From Cylindrobasidium torrendii FP15055 ss-10 (lineage: Eukaryota; Basidiomycota; Agaricomycetes; Agaricales; Physalacriaceae): a stretch of DNA of 64,000 nt. The position numbers and the translations under genes are program-made. The notes beneath the pieces were generated by a model that saw only the letters and a list, made by a program, of their open reading frames with translations, searched no databases and was not told where the DNA came from. The stretch is from contig KN880485.1 of assembly GCA_000934385.1 (NCBI GenBank), forward strand, positions 62,001 to 126,000, given 5' to 3'. Shown here in pieces: positions 37,202 through 47,462 of this stretch (positions are counted from its first letter, which is position 1; each line of letters opens with the position of its first letter).

Positions 37202-37414
37202 TTTCCAGCCGCTGGAAAATCCCGCCCTGTGCGCCCACGGAGCGGCAGCAGCAACCGAGTGAGCGGCCGGCCCCACACTGCCATGACGATTTACAAGTTC
37301 GATCTCCCGAAATCGCACTCGAAAATGGTCATCGTGGACGGGACCTGGCACGCGAAGAGCCCACGTGTGAGGAAAAAACGAATCCGCATGTCGCGGTATT
37401 TTTGCAAAACCCTG
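37202..37414 (-). repeat. right terminal inverted repeat
   Basis: Inverted counterpart of 33468-33680. Ends GCAAAACCCTG followed directly by TA. Confidence 0.93.
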
Positions 37415-38340
37415 TAAGGCAAGTGGAGCAACTCGAGCTACCTCGAGGCTCCACCAGCTCGAGCTGCTCGAGCGCGATCAGTCAGGCGCGTTGCGCCGCG
37501 ACAAGCGCTCTTTGAGTCTTGACCACTGAGAGAACAGTGCAAGACTACGTCCAAGCACCAATATGCTTACTATCTTTCGATTTATTGGAAACCTTTGTCG
37601 TTTATTGTGGCTTAAGTACATGAACGCGAGAGGCAGAAGTCAAGAAGGTCATTTACTTTGTAAGTTGTGACTTTTGTCAGAAAGAAAGGCCATGGGGAGC
37701 TGTGGTTTATGTCCCAATCTATCATTTCCAGTTCATCATTGCTCGAGCTCAACCAGGTTCAACCCTAGTTGACACGTTCTCGTTGTCACTCAATGGGACT
37801 ACTACTTGGGTTGTTCAGGTACCTGATTATGCTCAATATTGCCGACCAGCACAATTAATGTGTTATGCGAGTGATGCAAAGCAACACCTCGGCATTGGGG
37901 ACCGTCACTGTTCCCAGCCTTCAACATCTGGTTGACCGCCTGGATTCCCATGCGATATAGGATGCTTCTCACTCTAGATGATAGCAACAGTAGCGGGGTA
38001 TCAAGCTGAAGCGCTGAGAACCAAAACTCACTATGTTGGCGCAATCCTGTGTCCGAGTTGAAGGCGTAAGTAATGACCAGTCACCCAAAGGTCTAGTTGA
38101 CCCGCTTGGACTAGTACTTGCCAAGCCTGCATTGTAGATTGGTTGATAATATGTATAAATAAGTCTTGTCAGTATTAGGGCTGGTTTCTGCAATGGAAAC
38201 ACCATGAGCGCAACGTGAATGAGGCGGCGCTCTTCTGGCTACGTTTTTGATCGAGCTCGAGTTGAACTCGAGTGCACTCGAGTGATCGTGGCAGTGCCGC
38301 TCAGCTCAGCTCGAGCCTCGAACTCAGCTCGCGGCAACAC

Positions 38341-38955
38341 CAGATTTGTTCAGCGCGTATGTCCTTATCAATGGTTGTGAAGTAAAGCCATAATTCCGTC
38401 ATTGTTCTGTATAAACCAATAAATATCGTCCCTGTATGTACCTGCTACGTATTTACTTATGTGTCTGCCAAAACCCTGCCAGTGGCCGCCACACTGCACT
38501 CTCATGTTGCCCGAGAGCGTGCGCCGCAGGCGCATGCGGCAGGGCAACCACCCTCAACACACTGCCATATTGACGGAAGTACTGTATATGTGCTGTTGGT
38601 ACTGGAATTCCAATGCAATAGTTAATGATGAATGTATACGTACTTTCAAGTTGATACTGCACAGACGGTGTGAAAATAAATTGATTCGCCGTATGATGGA
38701 GCTTGTGCTACTTCGACGGTTTGTTCCCGCCGCTTGTCGGCCAGCTCCCCACGATCTTATAGATATGTACATAGGTTGACCAATTAAGACGAGCAATGTG
38801 TGCTGATTCGGTAACCCGCGGGATCATGATCGGGCACAGCCACTAAAGTGTGCGGAGTGGGGTACCTGAATGTCCGAGGCCCGGCCACGCACCTTTCCTC
38901 CCACCACCACCACCACGCTTTTCCCTCAGCTTTCTTTTACTCTTTGCTTCACAAT
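38341..38955. other. upstream region of CK1 copy 2, no gene seen
   Basis: Between the outer element end and the CK1 start. No supported gene; a pyrimidine-rich, CACCACCACC-containing stretch precedes the kinase ATG. Confidence 0.45.
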
Positions 38956-40184
38956 ATGGCGGACAGCGGCTCTCAGAGACTCGACCTGCGAGTAGGCGGC
39001 AAATATCGCCTAGGAAAAAAGATTGGTTCTGGCTCCTTTGGTGCGTCGCACGCCCCATCGACCAGCGCGACCCTTCTCACGTTGTATCAGGCGATATTTA
39101 CCTCGGCATCAACATTATTTCGGGCGAGGAGGTTGCCATCAAGCTTGAGTCCGTCAAGGCAAAACATCCTCAGCTTGAATACGAGTCGAAGGTTTACAAG
39201 ACACTCGCGGGCGGCGTAGGCGTTCCATTCGTGCGATGGTTTGGAACCGAATGCGACTACAATGCCATGGTCATGGACCTCCTTGGCCCGTCACTAGAGG
39301 ATCTGTTCAACTTTTGCAACCGCAAATTCAGTCTCAAGACTGTCCTCCTCCTCGCCGACCAGCTGGTACGTCAACACCCACCCGCCACTCCGTTCGGTAC
39401 TGATCTCTCTCAGATTTCGCGCGTCGAGTACATTCACTCCCGCAATTTCATCCACCGTGACATCAAGCCCGACAACTTCGTCATGGGCATCGGCAAGCGC
39501 GGCAACCAGGTCAATGTCATCGATTTTGGCCTGGCTAAGAAGTTCAGAGATCCGAAGACGCACTTGCACATCCCTTACAGGGAAAACAAGAACCTGACCG
39601 GCACCGCCCGCTACACATCTATCAATACCCACTTGGGTGTTGAGCAGGCTCGTCGCGATGACCTTGAGTCTTTGGCATACATCCTCATGTACTTCCTTCG
39701 CGGTGCACTCCCATGGCAGGGCCTCAAGGCGGCTACTAAGAAGCAGAAGTACGACCGGATCATGGAGAAGAAGATGACGACGCCAACTGACCTGCTCTGC
39801 CGCGGGTTCCCGAACGAGTTTGGTATTTTCCTCAACTACACACGCGCGCTTCGCTTTGACGACAAGCCCGATTACTCCTACCTCCGCAAGCTGTTCCGTG
39901 ACCTGTTTGTCCGCGAGGGCTATCAGTACGACTACGTATTCGACTGGAGCGTGCAGCGTGGCGCCCAGGATGATGGCTCTGCTGGCACTTCCAAGGGCGG
40001 TCGCCGCAAGGTAGTCCAGGAGGACGACGACCACCGTGCCAACGACCGCATGTGAGTCTGCATCTTCATCATTCTTACCGGGGTCATTTCTCATGTGCGT
40101 CACAGGCTTCGTTCACACGCGCGTCAGGGAGGCGCAGGCGCTGTTGGCCAGCAGAGGGGAGGTCGTCGCGAGGATGCCTGGTAA
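38956..40184 (+). CDS. HRR25: casein kinase I, delta/Hrr25 type (copy 2)
   Basis: Starts [20 protein letters not shown]. Exon 1 (38956-39040) encodes the glycine loop and joins at 39091 to [19 protein letters not shown] second intron follows LLLADQL near 39365, and a third (40052-40105) splits the Met codon of RM. The true end is [10 protein letters not shown]...[15 protein letters not shown] at 40184. Catalytic [17 protein letters not shown] and the [13 protein letters not shown] signature are intact. A frame running from 38850 through intron 1 misreads the loop exon and is not the start. Protein sequence is nearly identical to copy 1 across the kinase domain, while introns and tails differ, so the duplication is not recent or both copies are constrained. 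Confidence 0.94.
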
Positions 40185-41223
40185 ACGACCCAAATCTGAT
40201 GTGGTGTTCGTGCTTTTTTGGGCCCGGAGCTGAGCAATTGGGGGTGGAAGGCAGGTGCAAAGGTTTGCTCAGAGTGGAGGAGGAACGGAGAGGTTTATAG
40301 ATGATGAAGATTGGTGGGCCGCCGGTCGCTCCAAGACCAAGCAGCGCGCGCAAGTCCGGGGAGTGGTGGCAGAAATACCGGTTGGGGCACGCCCGGTAGC
40401 GCCTATTCTGCATCCACTCATTCACTTTCCCTGGCTTCACGCCGCAGTCTAGGCGATTCCCCGCATCACGTCTTCATCCTACACTCACCCATTCCTTGAC
40501 GTGATTTTCCAATATGGACGCTTTTTTCCTTTCAAGCTGGGACACAGCACTGCATTCGCGGTGTCCAGTACCAGCTGCCTGATTCCTCTACCGACTCGTT
40601 TACAAGATGCACTTTCCCCCTTGCGACCATAGTTGTTATCTGCAATTGTATATACAGTTACTCCCTCCCCTCAACCTCGTACGCATATATATTTCGCTAG
40701 GATTGACCATGCGTCGTGCCTACGATACGTCTCCTCACGTTCTTTGTTGTTTTTCTTCTTTATCCACCCCTCATCCATTTCACACCCGTTGCTGGCATGC
40801 GACCTGCATTATTGCCCTTTCTTCCTCTACCTCATGCTGAGGGTATGTTGGTGGAAAGAGGGCGTCGCGTATGGTTGTGCAATGATAGGACCGTGTTACT
40901 TAACTAGTAGTAGGAGGGCGAGGTGGTTCTCAGGCTATGGGTGGCATGCTTCCGTCTTGGTATACCATGCGCGTTCGTGTTAATGACTATTTGTATACAT
41001 TTTGGGACCAGTTGCGGCCTTGCAGGCACTTATAGACCGTTGTTTGTTTCTTCAACAATTTCACAAGTGTTTCAAGGAGCATTACGCAATGGCGAATGAA
41101 TGGAAATGGGTATAGCCCATCTAGGGCGTATCCTGCAATAGTGTTTTGATGCATTCGGCCAGAGGATTGATATATTGATATTTCTCTATTTGGTTTGCTG
41201 TTACTTTCTTCCCTCTGATCACC
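40185..41223. other. intergenic, no gene seen
   Basis: About 1 kb downstream of CK1 copy 2. Holds its 3' untranslated region and the promoter of copy D. No gene, repeat or RNA feature I can support. Confidence 0.45.
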
Positions 41224-42353
41224 ATGTACCCCATTGTCCACACCCTGCCCAACAGCGGAGATAGGCTCCAAGCCTGGATTTCAGCGTCCAGCAGCTCCAA
41301 GACAACGCCACTGGAGTGCAAGGGCCTTCGGACATACAGCATCAGAGGTGGAACAACCATGAGTATCAATGTAGGTAAGGATGCGACTGAGTATGTGAAG
41401 GTATAATACGTTCTTGTATTCTCGTTCTCACATCCTGACCCGTTTAATCGATCAGAGAGGCGACTGCCGGCTCTTCGTCAGATTTATCCCCAGAGTGAGA
41501 ACGACGCTCGAACCCAAAGAAGGACTTGTGATCAAATACTATCGCACAAGCAGAGGTACCCCGAGGAGGAACTGGTACAAGGGGACGCGCAGTTTCGACA
41601 CCAGCAATCCAATTACTCAGAACCTGCGGACAAGATTCACACCGTTCGAAATAAAGCGTCAGTCATGTTCTGTGCTGGGAGACTGACCAACTTTGATGTT
41701 TATTGCTTGAACAGCCTCCAGCGCTTTGTGGGCTATGGTGTACCGAGTCGATACCACTGCGCTTGCCATGGCCCTAGACGATTTAGAGAATCTCGACCAC
41801 AGTGCCTACATCGATCAGTTTGACCCTCTTCATTCGGCGGAGAAATGCAAACCAATTGCGAGCTTTAAATTCCAACTCGGCCTGGGTGCGGACACAGACG
41901 ACGACGATGCTGCTAGTGATAACAACAAAGACATTCAAGATGTAGATGCGAACGCCGCGGACACAAGCCCACGACGCTCGAAAAGGAAAAGGAGTTCATT
42001 ACAAGCGGAGGAAGCACTCCTACAAAAGGCGACCGCCGTCGGTGTCAACGAAGACGATTCGGAAGAAGAAAACGGTCCGCTTCCTAGTAAGCAGACCCGG
42101 ATGCGTTCAGAAACCTCTGTTCCTCCTCCGACCATCGTCGATTCGACCCCATCCGATATCTCTGCAGAGGTAATGGACTGTCAGTTGTGCTTCATTTGCA
42201 ACGCTAATGTGGGCTATGTAGGAACTCCAATGTGAATACGAGAGAATTCGTCGATGGAAAAAAGTCTTAGAGAAGAAAGAGGCCGCAATCTGTCGAGTTA
42301 TGGAAGCCCAGCGCGCGCTTTCTGAGGCTCAGCGTGAATTAGAGATGCTCTAG
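41224..42353 (+). CDS. unrecognised paralogous family, copy D
   Basis: Cleanest member of the family. Exon 1 (41224-41400) encodes MYPIVHTLPNSGDRLQAWIS... to ATEYVK. A 55-bp intron (41401-41455) joins it to RGDCRLFVRFIPR...GLVIKYYRTS. Another intron near 41659-41714 leads to PSSALWAMVYRVDTTALAMAL...SAYIDQFDPLHSAEKCKPIASFKFQL. The linker is acidic with a basic cluster (RRSKRKRSS). A last intron joins SAE to ELQCEYERIRRWKKVLEKK and a coiled coil ending EAQRELEML-TAG at 42353. The core matches copies A and C block by block (FVRF, GLV-KYY, AMVYRV, AY-D-F), while the coiled coil is shorter and diverged. Confidence 0.74.
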
Positions 42354-42569
42354 ATACTACTAACTATGAAGACGCTGGTTGTCGGCGTCGCGCCCAAAGC
42401 TGACCAGACTCGTGTCTGTTGCCTGCTACAATCGAATAAAAGAAATATCCTGTAGTCCTTAATTTCATGGGCCTTGCAACTGGCATCCGCTGCCTCGATG
42501 AATGAAGGGGTGGGAAGGAAATCCCTGAATCGAAGCTGTCGCATTACATGGCAAACTGTCTCTTCCTAC

Positions 42570-42655
42570 ATGTACGCTATAACGTACAATCTACCGAACG
42601 GGGACGGACTGAACGCGTGGGTTACTTCCTCTTCGCAACCAAAGGCGCTCAACGC
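42570..42655 (+). pseudogene. truncated relic of the same family, copy E
   Basis: MYAITYNLPNGDGLNAWVTS matches the first exon of copy D (MYPIVHTLPNSGDRLQAWIS) position by position. The similarity ends after about 28 codons at a run of 12 A (42656-42667), and no FVRF or MVYRV block follows. It lies 217 bp downstream of copy D on the same strand, as expected for a tandem duplicate that lost its body. Confidence 0.6.
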
Positions 42656-42667
42656 AAAAAAAAAAAA

Positions 42668-43917
42668 GTCAGCATTGGCAGGATATAAGTCAAACACAGT
42701 GATTGAGACGGTACGGAATGGAGCACTGAGGGATATCGAGGCATCAGCAAGTTCCCTCAGAAATTGCGGGCTTGTGGGACTTGTGAGCTTGTCGCAACCT
42801 CACAAGCTAGCAAGGGCACAAGCATCGTAGAGATAAAGTCCTCGATCACGTCAGAGTCGATCATGCCGCTGCCGCCAGCAGCCGCTCTTCGCTACCCGCC
42901 GTCCCGCCAGTCATAAAAAAACTCGAATTTTTTTTCATTGTATGGGGTATCACTCTTACAGGAATAGGTGTATTTAAGCTATGGCATCTACTTTAAAAGA
43001 AAATCCTTTCTTAAAAACTCAAAACCAACCACTGTAGTGGCCTACAAAAAAAAAGGCGGGCAATGAGCGCGGGCTCGGGATGGTGTCGGGGACGTTGACG
43101 GATGGTCCGATCAGTCAACGCGCAGCACCGCCAGACGGAGTAATGTGACATCGTGTGACCTCCCGTTGTCCAGCACATCCGTGACAAGCTTGTGAACTTG
43201 CCGCGCCTTGTGAACTTGTGCGGTCACCCAGCGCACTGAACTTGTGAAGAAAGTCGACCTAGGTTGCGAGAGAGCTTGTGGAGGTTGCGTGTGCCAAATT
43301 TTGGCAGGCGCAACCTCCACAAGCTGATCGGGGACTTTCTGATGAGGGCCGGGAGACGAAGAGGTGGTTATTATCTAGGTAGTCTTCCACCCGTAATACC
43401 GCAATCAGCGAAGATTACTAGTCATGACCAGGGAATCCATTTGCAATCTTCCATGACCTAGCTGAGTGTTTTTGTGTCGATTGGGCTTAGGTGCCACTAA
43501 GGCGCTGAGGCGCTGAACTTTGCTGAACTAAACCGATCACACCGGTACCGACGCAACTACTAGTTCCGGTGATCTGAAGTCCAACTCTTTGTCTTGACCA
43601 TTGGGCTACCATAATTATGTATTCTGCGTGTGTATTCTTATTGATTTCGAGCTGCAGGTTTGCTCTTGGATTACGGCTGGTGGGTGTGCCTGCTTTTGAC
43701 TGCAGAACGCGATAAAAATTTCGGGGCGTTCTTTTGAGAGATATAGATAAGTATGCGAAGACAATAAAACTCAGACCACAACATCAATTTGCCATCAATT
43801 GCCAAAGGCGTTGTCCGGTTTTGGAACGTCTCTTTTGTTGACCGGCGGCAGGCACCCGCGCAATGCCGGTTGATCCATGTTCGGCACAGCTTGCTTTATG
43901 ACCATCACCTCAACACC
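42668..43917. other. repeat-like, gene-free stretch
   Basis: About 1.25 kb with no supported gene. Contains poly(A) and poly(T) runs, several CTTGTGAACTTG-type words (43180-43250) and the hairpin listed separately. Probably degraded mobile-element sequence. Confidence 0.4.
43273..43325. repeat. 53-bp near-perfect inverted repeat (hairpin)
   Basis: AGCTTGTGGAGGTTGCG and its exact reverse complement flank a 19-bp centre, TGTGCCAAATTTTGGCAGG, that itself pairs (TGCCAA/TTGGCA). Could be a foldback end or a MITE remnant; no open frame crosses it. Confidence 0.8.
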
Positions 43918-46717
43918 ATGGATGAGCTTACAAAAGTGGATTTGCCCGAAATCTTGCCCTTTCCCATCCGTATAGCTACAATTGACGCGCCGCTCAACTC
44001 GAAAATATGCCGGGGGACCCGACTTTTCACCTATTCCTTCAAGTACACACCCCGCGGAGGCGAAATAGCGGAGGTGCGATTCGGGACGTGGGACTCAACT
44101 TTGGAAGGAGAGCTCGTGTCCTATAACTTCAAGGTCGGGGATGTCATTGACAGGGCGAGTAAACAACGGAAGGGCGCTACTGTCATCAGAGAACCTTGCA
44201 AACACTCGATCCAACATGGAGGACTTTGTGCTTTCTGTGGGAAGGATATGACTATGTACGTCTAGTTGATTTCTATTGCTCTTCAGACTGACTGTCCATT
44301 AGTTCAGATTATTTGGACTACTCCGACGCGGCGCGCGCGAGCATTCAGATAACACATGAAGCAAACGGACCGACCGTCTCGTACGAAGAAGCCGTGCGCA
44401 TCGAGGGCGAGAGCGCGAACAAACTGCTTAAAGCGAAAAAGCTTTCCCTCATCGTGGATCTTGACCAGACCATGGTGCATGCAACAGTCGACCCAACGGT
44501 AGGCGAGTGGATAGCGGAAGGCCGCGCCTGGGAAGAGAGACAGAAAGCAAGGGCAACCACAGAAAGTACCACACCGCCAGGGTCACCGAATGCAACGGAG
44601 GATGAGTGCAATCCCAACTGGGAGGCGTTGAAAGATGTACGCGAATTTCGACTGGGTAATGAGGTGGTCGGCCAGTTCAAGAAGCGGAATCAGGCTGTGG
44701 AGGATGATGGCTGCATGTACTTTATCAAGCCAAGGTGTGTTACAAATTCTTCTCTCTATAATAGCCAAGCTGACTATGCGCAGACCAGGATGGAAGGAGT
44801 TTCTAAGAGACATGGCTTTCAAATACGAAATGCACGTTTATACTATGGGCACCCGTGCCTATGCGGAGAAGGTCTGCGCTGCCATCGATCCAGATGGTAG
44901 CATATTTCGTGGTCGTATACTCAGTCGCGACGAGAGTGGAAGTAGGTTCTTCCATTTTATTGTCCCGCGTCACCTAACCATATATTAGGTCTCACCTCGA
45001 AGAGCCTTCAAAGACTATTCCCCACAGACACCTCCATGGTGGTGATTATTGATGACCGTGGGGACGTGTGGGAATGGAGTCCGAATCTCGTGAAGGTAGC
45101 ACCATGTACATTTATCCAGCCCGCTCCTCCCCGCCTCTAGACTGACCTCGTGCGCTCAGATGACTTTTTCGTCGGAATTGGCGATATAAATTCAGCCTTC
45201 CTCCCTAAGCAGTCTATACCCAATTCCCCCGCCTCTCCACCTAAACCCAAGCAGACTGCCCAATCACCCACACCTGAAGAAACTTCTGCGGCTGAAGCAG
45301 AGCAGAAAGCTATGATTACGCAGAACTCCATCGCGTTGGAAGCTCAGGTTGAGGAACGGCCCCTTGCCAAGGCGCAGGAACAACTCGGTGCTGAGGGCGA
45401 CACTAATCCCAGTGGTGGACTATCAGAAGCCACGACGCCCGAGGCGCCACAAAGCCCCGGACGGAAGGGTAAGGCTTTACTCAAGAACGATGATACCGAG
45501 CTGGAACGAGTCCGACAGGTTTGTCTTGTTTCTTGACCATTCATACCCGGCTAACTCGCTATCGAGCGTCTTGAAGAAGTCCATGAGCGTTTCTACAAAG
45601 AGTACGATAGATTGCTCAAAGAAGGCGGCGAAAGTCGAGTCGAAGTCTGCAACGTCAAGGTATGTCACCTCCGGACCCTGCGCGCGTAAATCTCATCGAC
45701 ATAGGACATAATTCCCTTCATGCGCACCAAAGCATTGCGAGGTGTAAACATTGTCTTCTCGAGCATGTTCCCTCTCGACGTTGAACCTCGCACAACGGAC
45801 ATATGGAAAATGGCTACAGCGTACGGGGCCCAATGTTCTGTTGAATTATCGAGTAAAGTCACACATGTTGTGGCCGGAAAGGTGGTTTCTCACTGCTCTA
45901 TCATCGTTACATGCTGACCATCAATCAGCAAGGGACCGAGAAGGTCAACAACGCTCTTCGCCGGGGGATCAAGGTCGTCTGGCCGCAGTGGCTCTCAGAA
46001 TGCGTCAATACTTGGAGCAAAGCCGACGAAACGCCTTTCCTACTTGACCCAGCCGCTGCTGAGCGCTTGGATGCGCTTACACACGGCGTGATTTCCAAGG
46101 ACAAGCACCACCCTTTGGATGTGATTGACGAGCCCACTACTTTGCTGCTCTCTGGCGTCGACTGGGCGACTACCGATAAAGAAGTTGACGAGGCAATGGC
46201 TGAAAGCGATGACGATGAAGAGGAGCCTGAAAAGACTGGCTGGGCTACTGAAGATGAGAGGTGAACACGAGCAGCAGCGCACCGTCTATACTTGTATCTA
46301 ATGCAAAAACAGCAGTCCTCCGACGCCGAAAGGAAGGAGATCAAAGAGTCCGGCGTCACAGCCAGTATCAGACTCGCCTACCGGGAAGCGTGAGACTCAA
46401 AACGGTGAAGAATCAGAGGGCGATGCCAGGTCTGGCAACATTTATTCCTTCTTCCGATGGTTGTTGATATGAAAACAAGTAGTACTTCTGGGACACAGAA
46501 AAGGAAGCGATCAAGAAGTACAACGCCTGTGTCTGACACCGAATCTCCATCAGGAAAGAAACGCAAGGTCGGCTCAGCCTTGAAAGAGGGTGTCACAGCC
46601 GCGGAACTTCAGGCGAACACTGCAGAGGAGCTTTCCGATTACGAAGATGACGAGGACGACATGGACGACCAAGAAGACTTTCTCCTTGAGGCGATGGAAT
46701 CCATAGATGATGATTAA
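43918..46717 (+). CDS. FCP1: RNA polymerase II CTD phosphatase FCP1
   Basis: Removes phosphate from the carboxy-terminal repeats of RNA polymerase II, allowing its recycling, in the nucleus. Starts MDELTKVDLPEILPFPIRIA. The FCP1 catalytic motif DxDxT is present in LSLIVDLDQTMVHATVD, followed by PTVGEWI and, after an intron, RPGWKEFLRDMAFKYEMHVYTMGTRAYA. VVIIDDRGDVWEWSPNLVKV carries the second acidic phosphatase motif. A BRCT domain follows (ALRGVNIVFSSMFPLD... through KVTHVVAG to GIKVVWPQWLSECV), then an acidic Ser-rich tail with NLS-like KRKRSRS, ending MESIDDD. Several short introns. Domain order and motifs are complete for an essential gene. Confidence 0.93.
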
Positions 46718-47462
46718 TCGTCGGTTGATTCGCTGCTCTCTCGCTATCTACTTGCTTTCGTTAACCAGGGATTTTTGGATACACCTACGGTCGCTGTTTT
46801 CTTCGATGCACTCTTTCCTCTTGCATCCTACTCAAGTCTTGTTACTAACGTACTCCATGGCGCTACCCCCTCCTCTCTCTCTCTCGCGACGTACTTATTT
46901 ATTTTGTGTTGCTCTTTCTTACTCTGTACTACGCTGCGCGGTGTGTGGATACTGGGTGCGTCTTATAGGTAATTAACATGTATAATAGAAAAGGCGCTGT
47001 TTCTGTCTTTCGACAGCCTCAGAGGCTGCATGTAGTCGTCTGAGGTCTTTTGGGTACGGGGGAGGGAACGCTTTGCAATCGCGCCGAGCTGAGTGGGGTA
47101 AAGTCGGGCTTGGACCGTGAGCCCAACTTCAAGGTCGACTTGCAATCGGAGAACTCCATGGGCCACCACGTACGTGTGTCGTATTTTCGATGCGCGTTGT
47201 TGCCAGTGATTGAACGCGCAAGCGATTATACTAGCCTTCACATGTTCTCAGACATGCAGCAACTTTCGCTCAGCAGACTAGGTGGCGCTCTGTGCACGCA
47301 ACGATTCGAATCGATGATTGGTATTTTGACCCAACGTGCAAGCCTGTATGCTTCCAGGATGCATAACCCTTGATGTCATCTGGTCTGTGCGGCGGCAGTT
47401 GCAGCACTAGGATAAGAAACCACCGTGATTCTGTGACTGCTGCTTCTTACCTTCACGCCCCC
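46718..47462. other. intergenic, no gene seen
   Basis: About 740 bp between FCP1 and Argonaute. Short frames without motifs. If the Argonaute protein has the disordered Gly/Arg-rich N-terminus seen in some relatives, its exon would be here, but I see no such coding stretch. Confidence 0.45.

Larger units (their letters stand above)
33468..37414. mobile_element. Tc1/mariner-type DNA transposon, 3,947 bp, two genes
   Basis: Both ends carry CAGGGTTTTGCAAAAATACC in inverted orientation, flanked by TA (33466-33467 and 37415-37416), the target duplication of the Tc1/mariner superfamily. The inverted repeats are 213 bp and nearly identical. A further ~70-bp inner pair (33741-33812 and 37122-37193) is similar but diverged. 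Between them lie a DDE transposase (35988-37119) and a second multi-exon gene (33923-35791), both on the minus strand. Most Tc1/mariner elements are 1.3-2.5 kb with the transposase alone, so the size and second gene are unusual. Intact genes and near-identical repeats suggest a fairly recent insertion. Confidence 0.9.
33422..38340. mobile_element. outer, older CTCGAG-rich element split by the Tc1-type insertion
   Basis: The sequence GTGTTGCCGCGAG at 33422-33434 recurs inverted at 38328-38340 (CTCGCGGCAACAC). On both sides it is followed inward by CGAGGCTCGAGCTGAG and clusters of GCTCGAG/CTCGAG words (33430-33460, 37440-37480, 38250-38330). This looks like the termini and subterminal repeats of an older, possibly hAT-like element about 1 kb long, into which the TA-flanked element inserted. 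No transposase of its own and no clear target duplication were found, so this is an inference. Confidence 0.4.

Noticed and set aside
38850..40055. Continuous frame starting upstream of CK1 copy 2 and running through its first intron
   Set aside because: It reads the glycine-loop exon out of frame and gives a non-kinase N-terminus. The ATG at 38956 with a 50-bp intron restores IGSGSFGDIYLG and matches copy 1.
43541..43620. Minus-strand stretch with a tRNA-like A-box and an anticodon-arm-like GGACTTCAGATC
   Set aside because: No B-box and no closing acceptor stem. The implied anticodon would read UGA, implausible here. At best a tRNA fragment.
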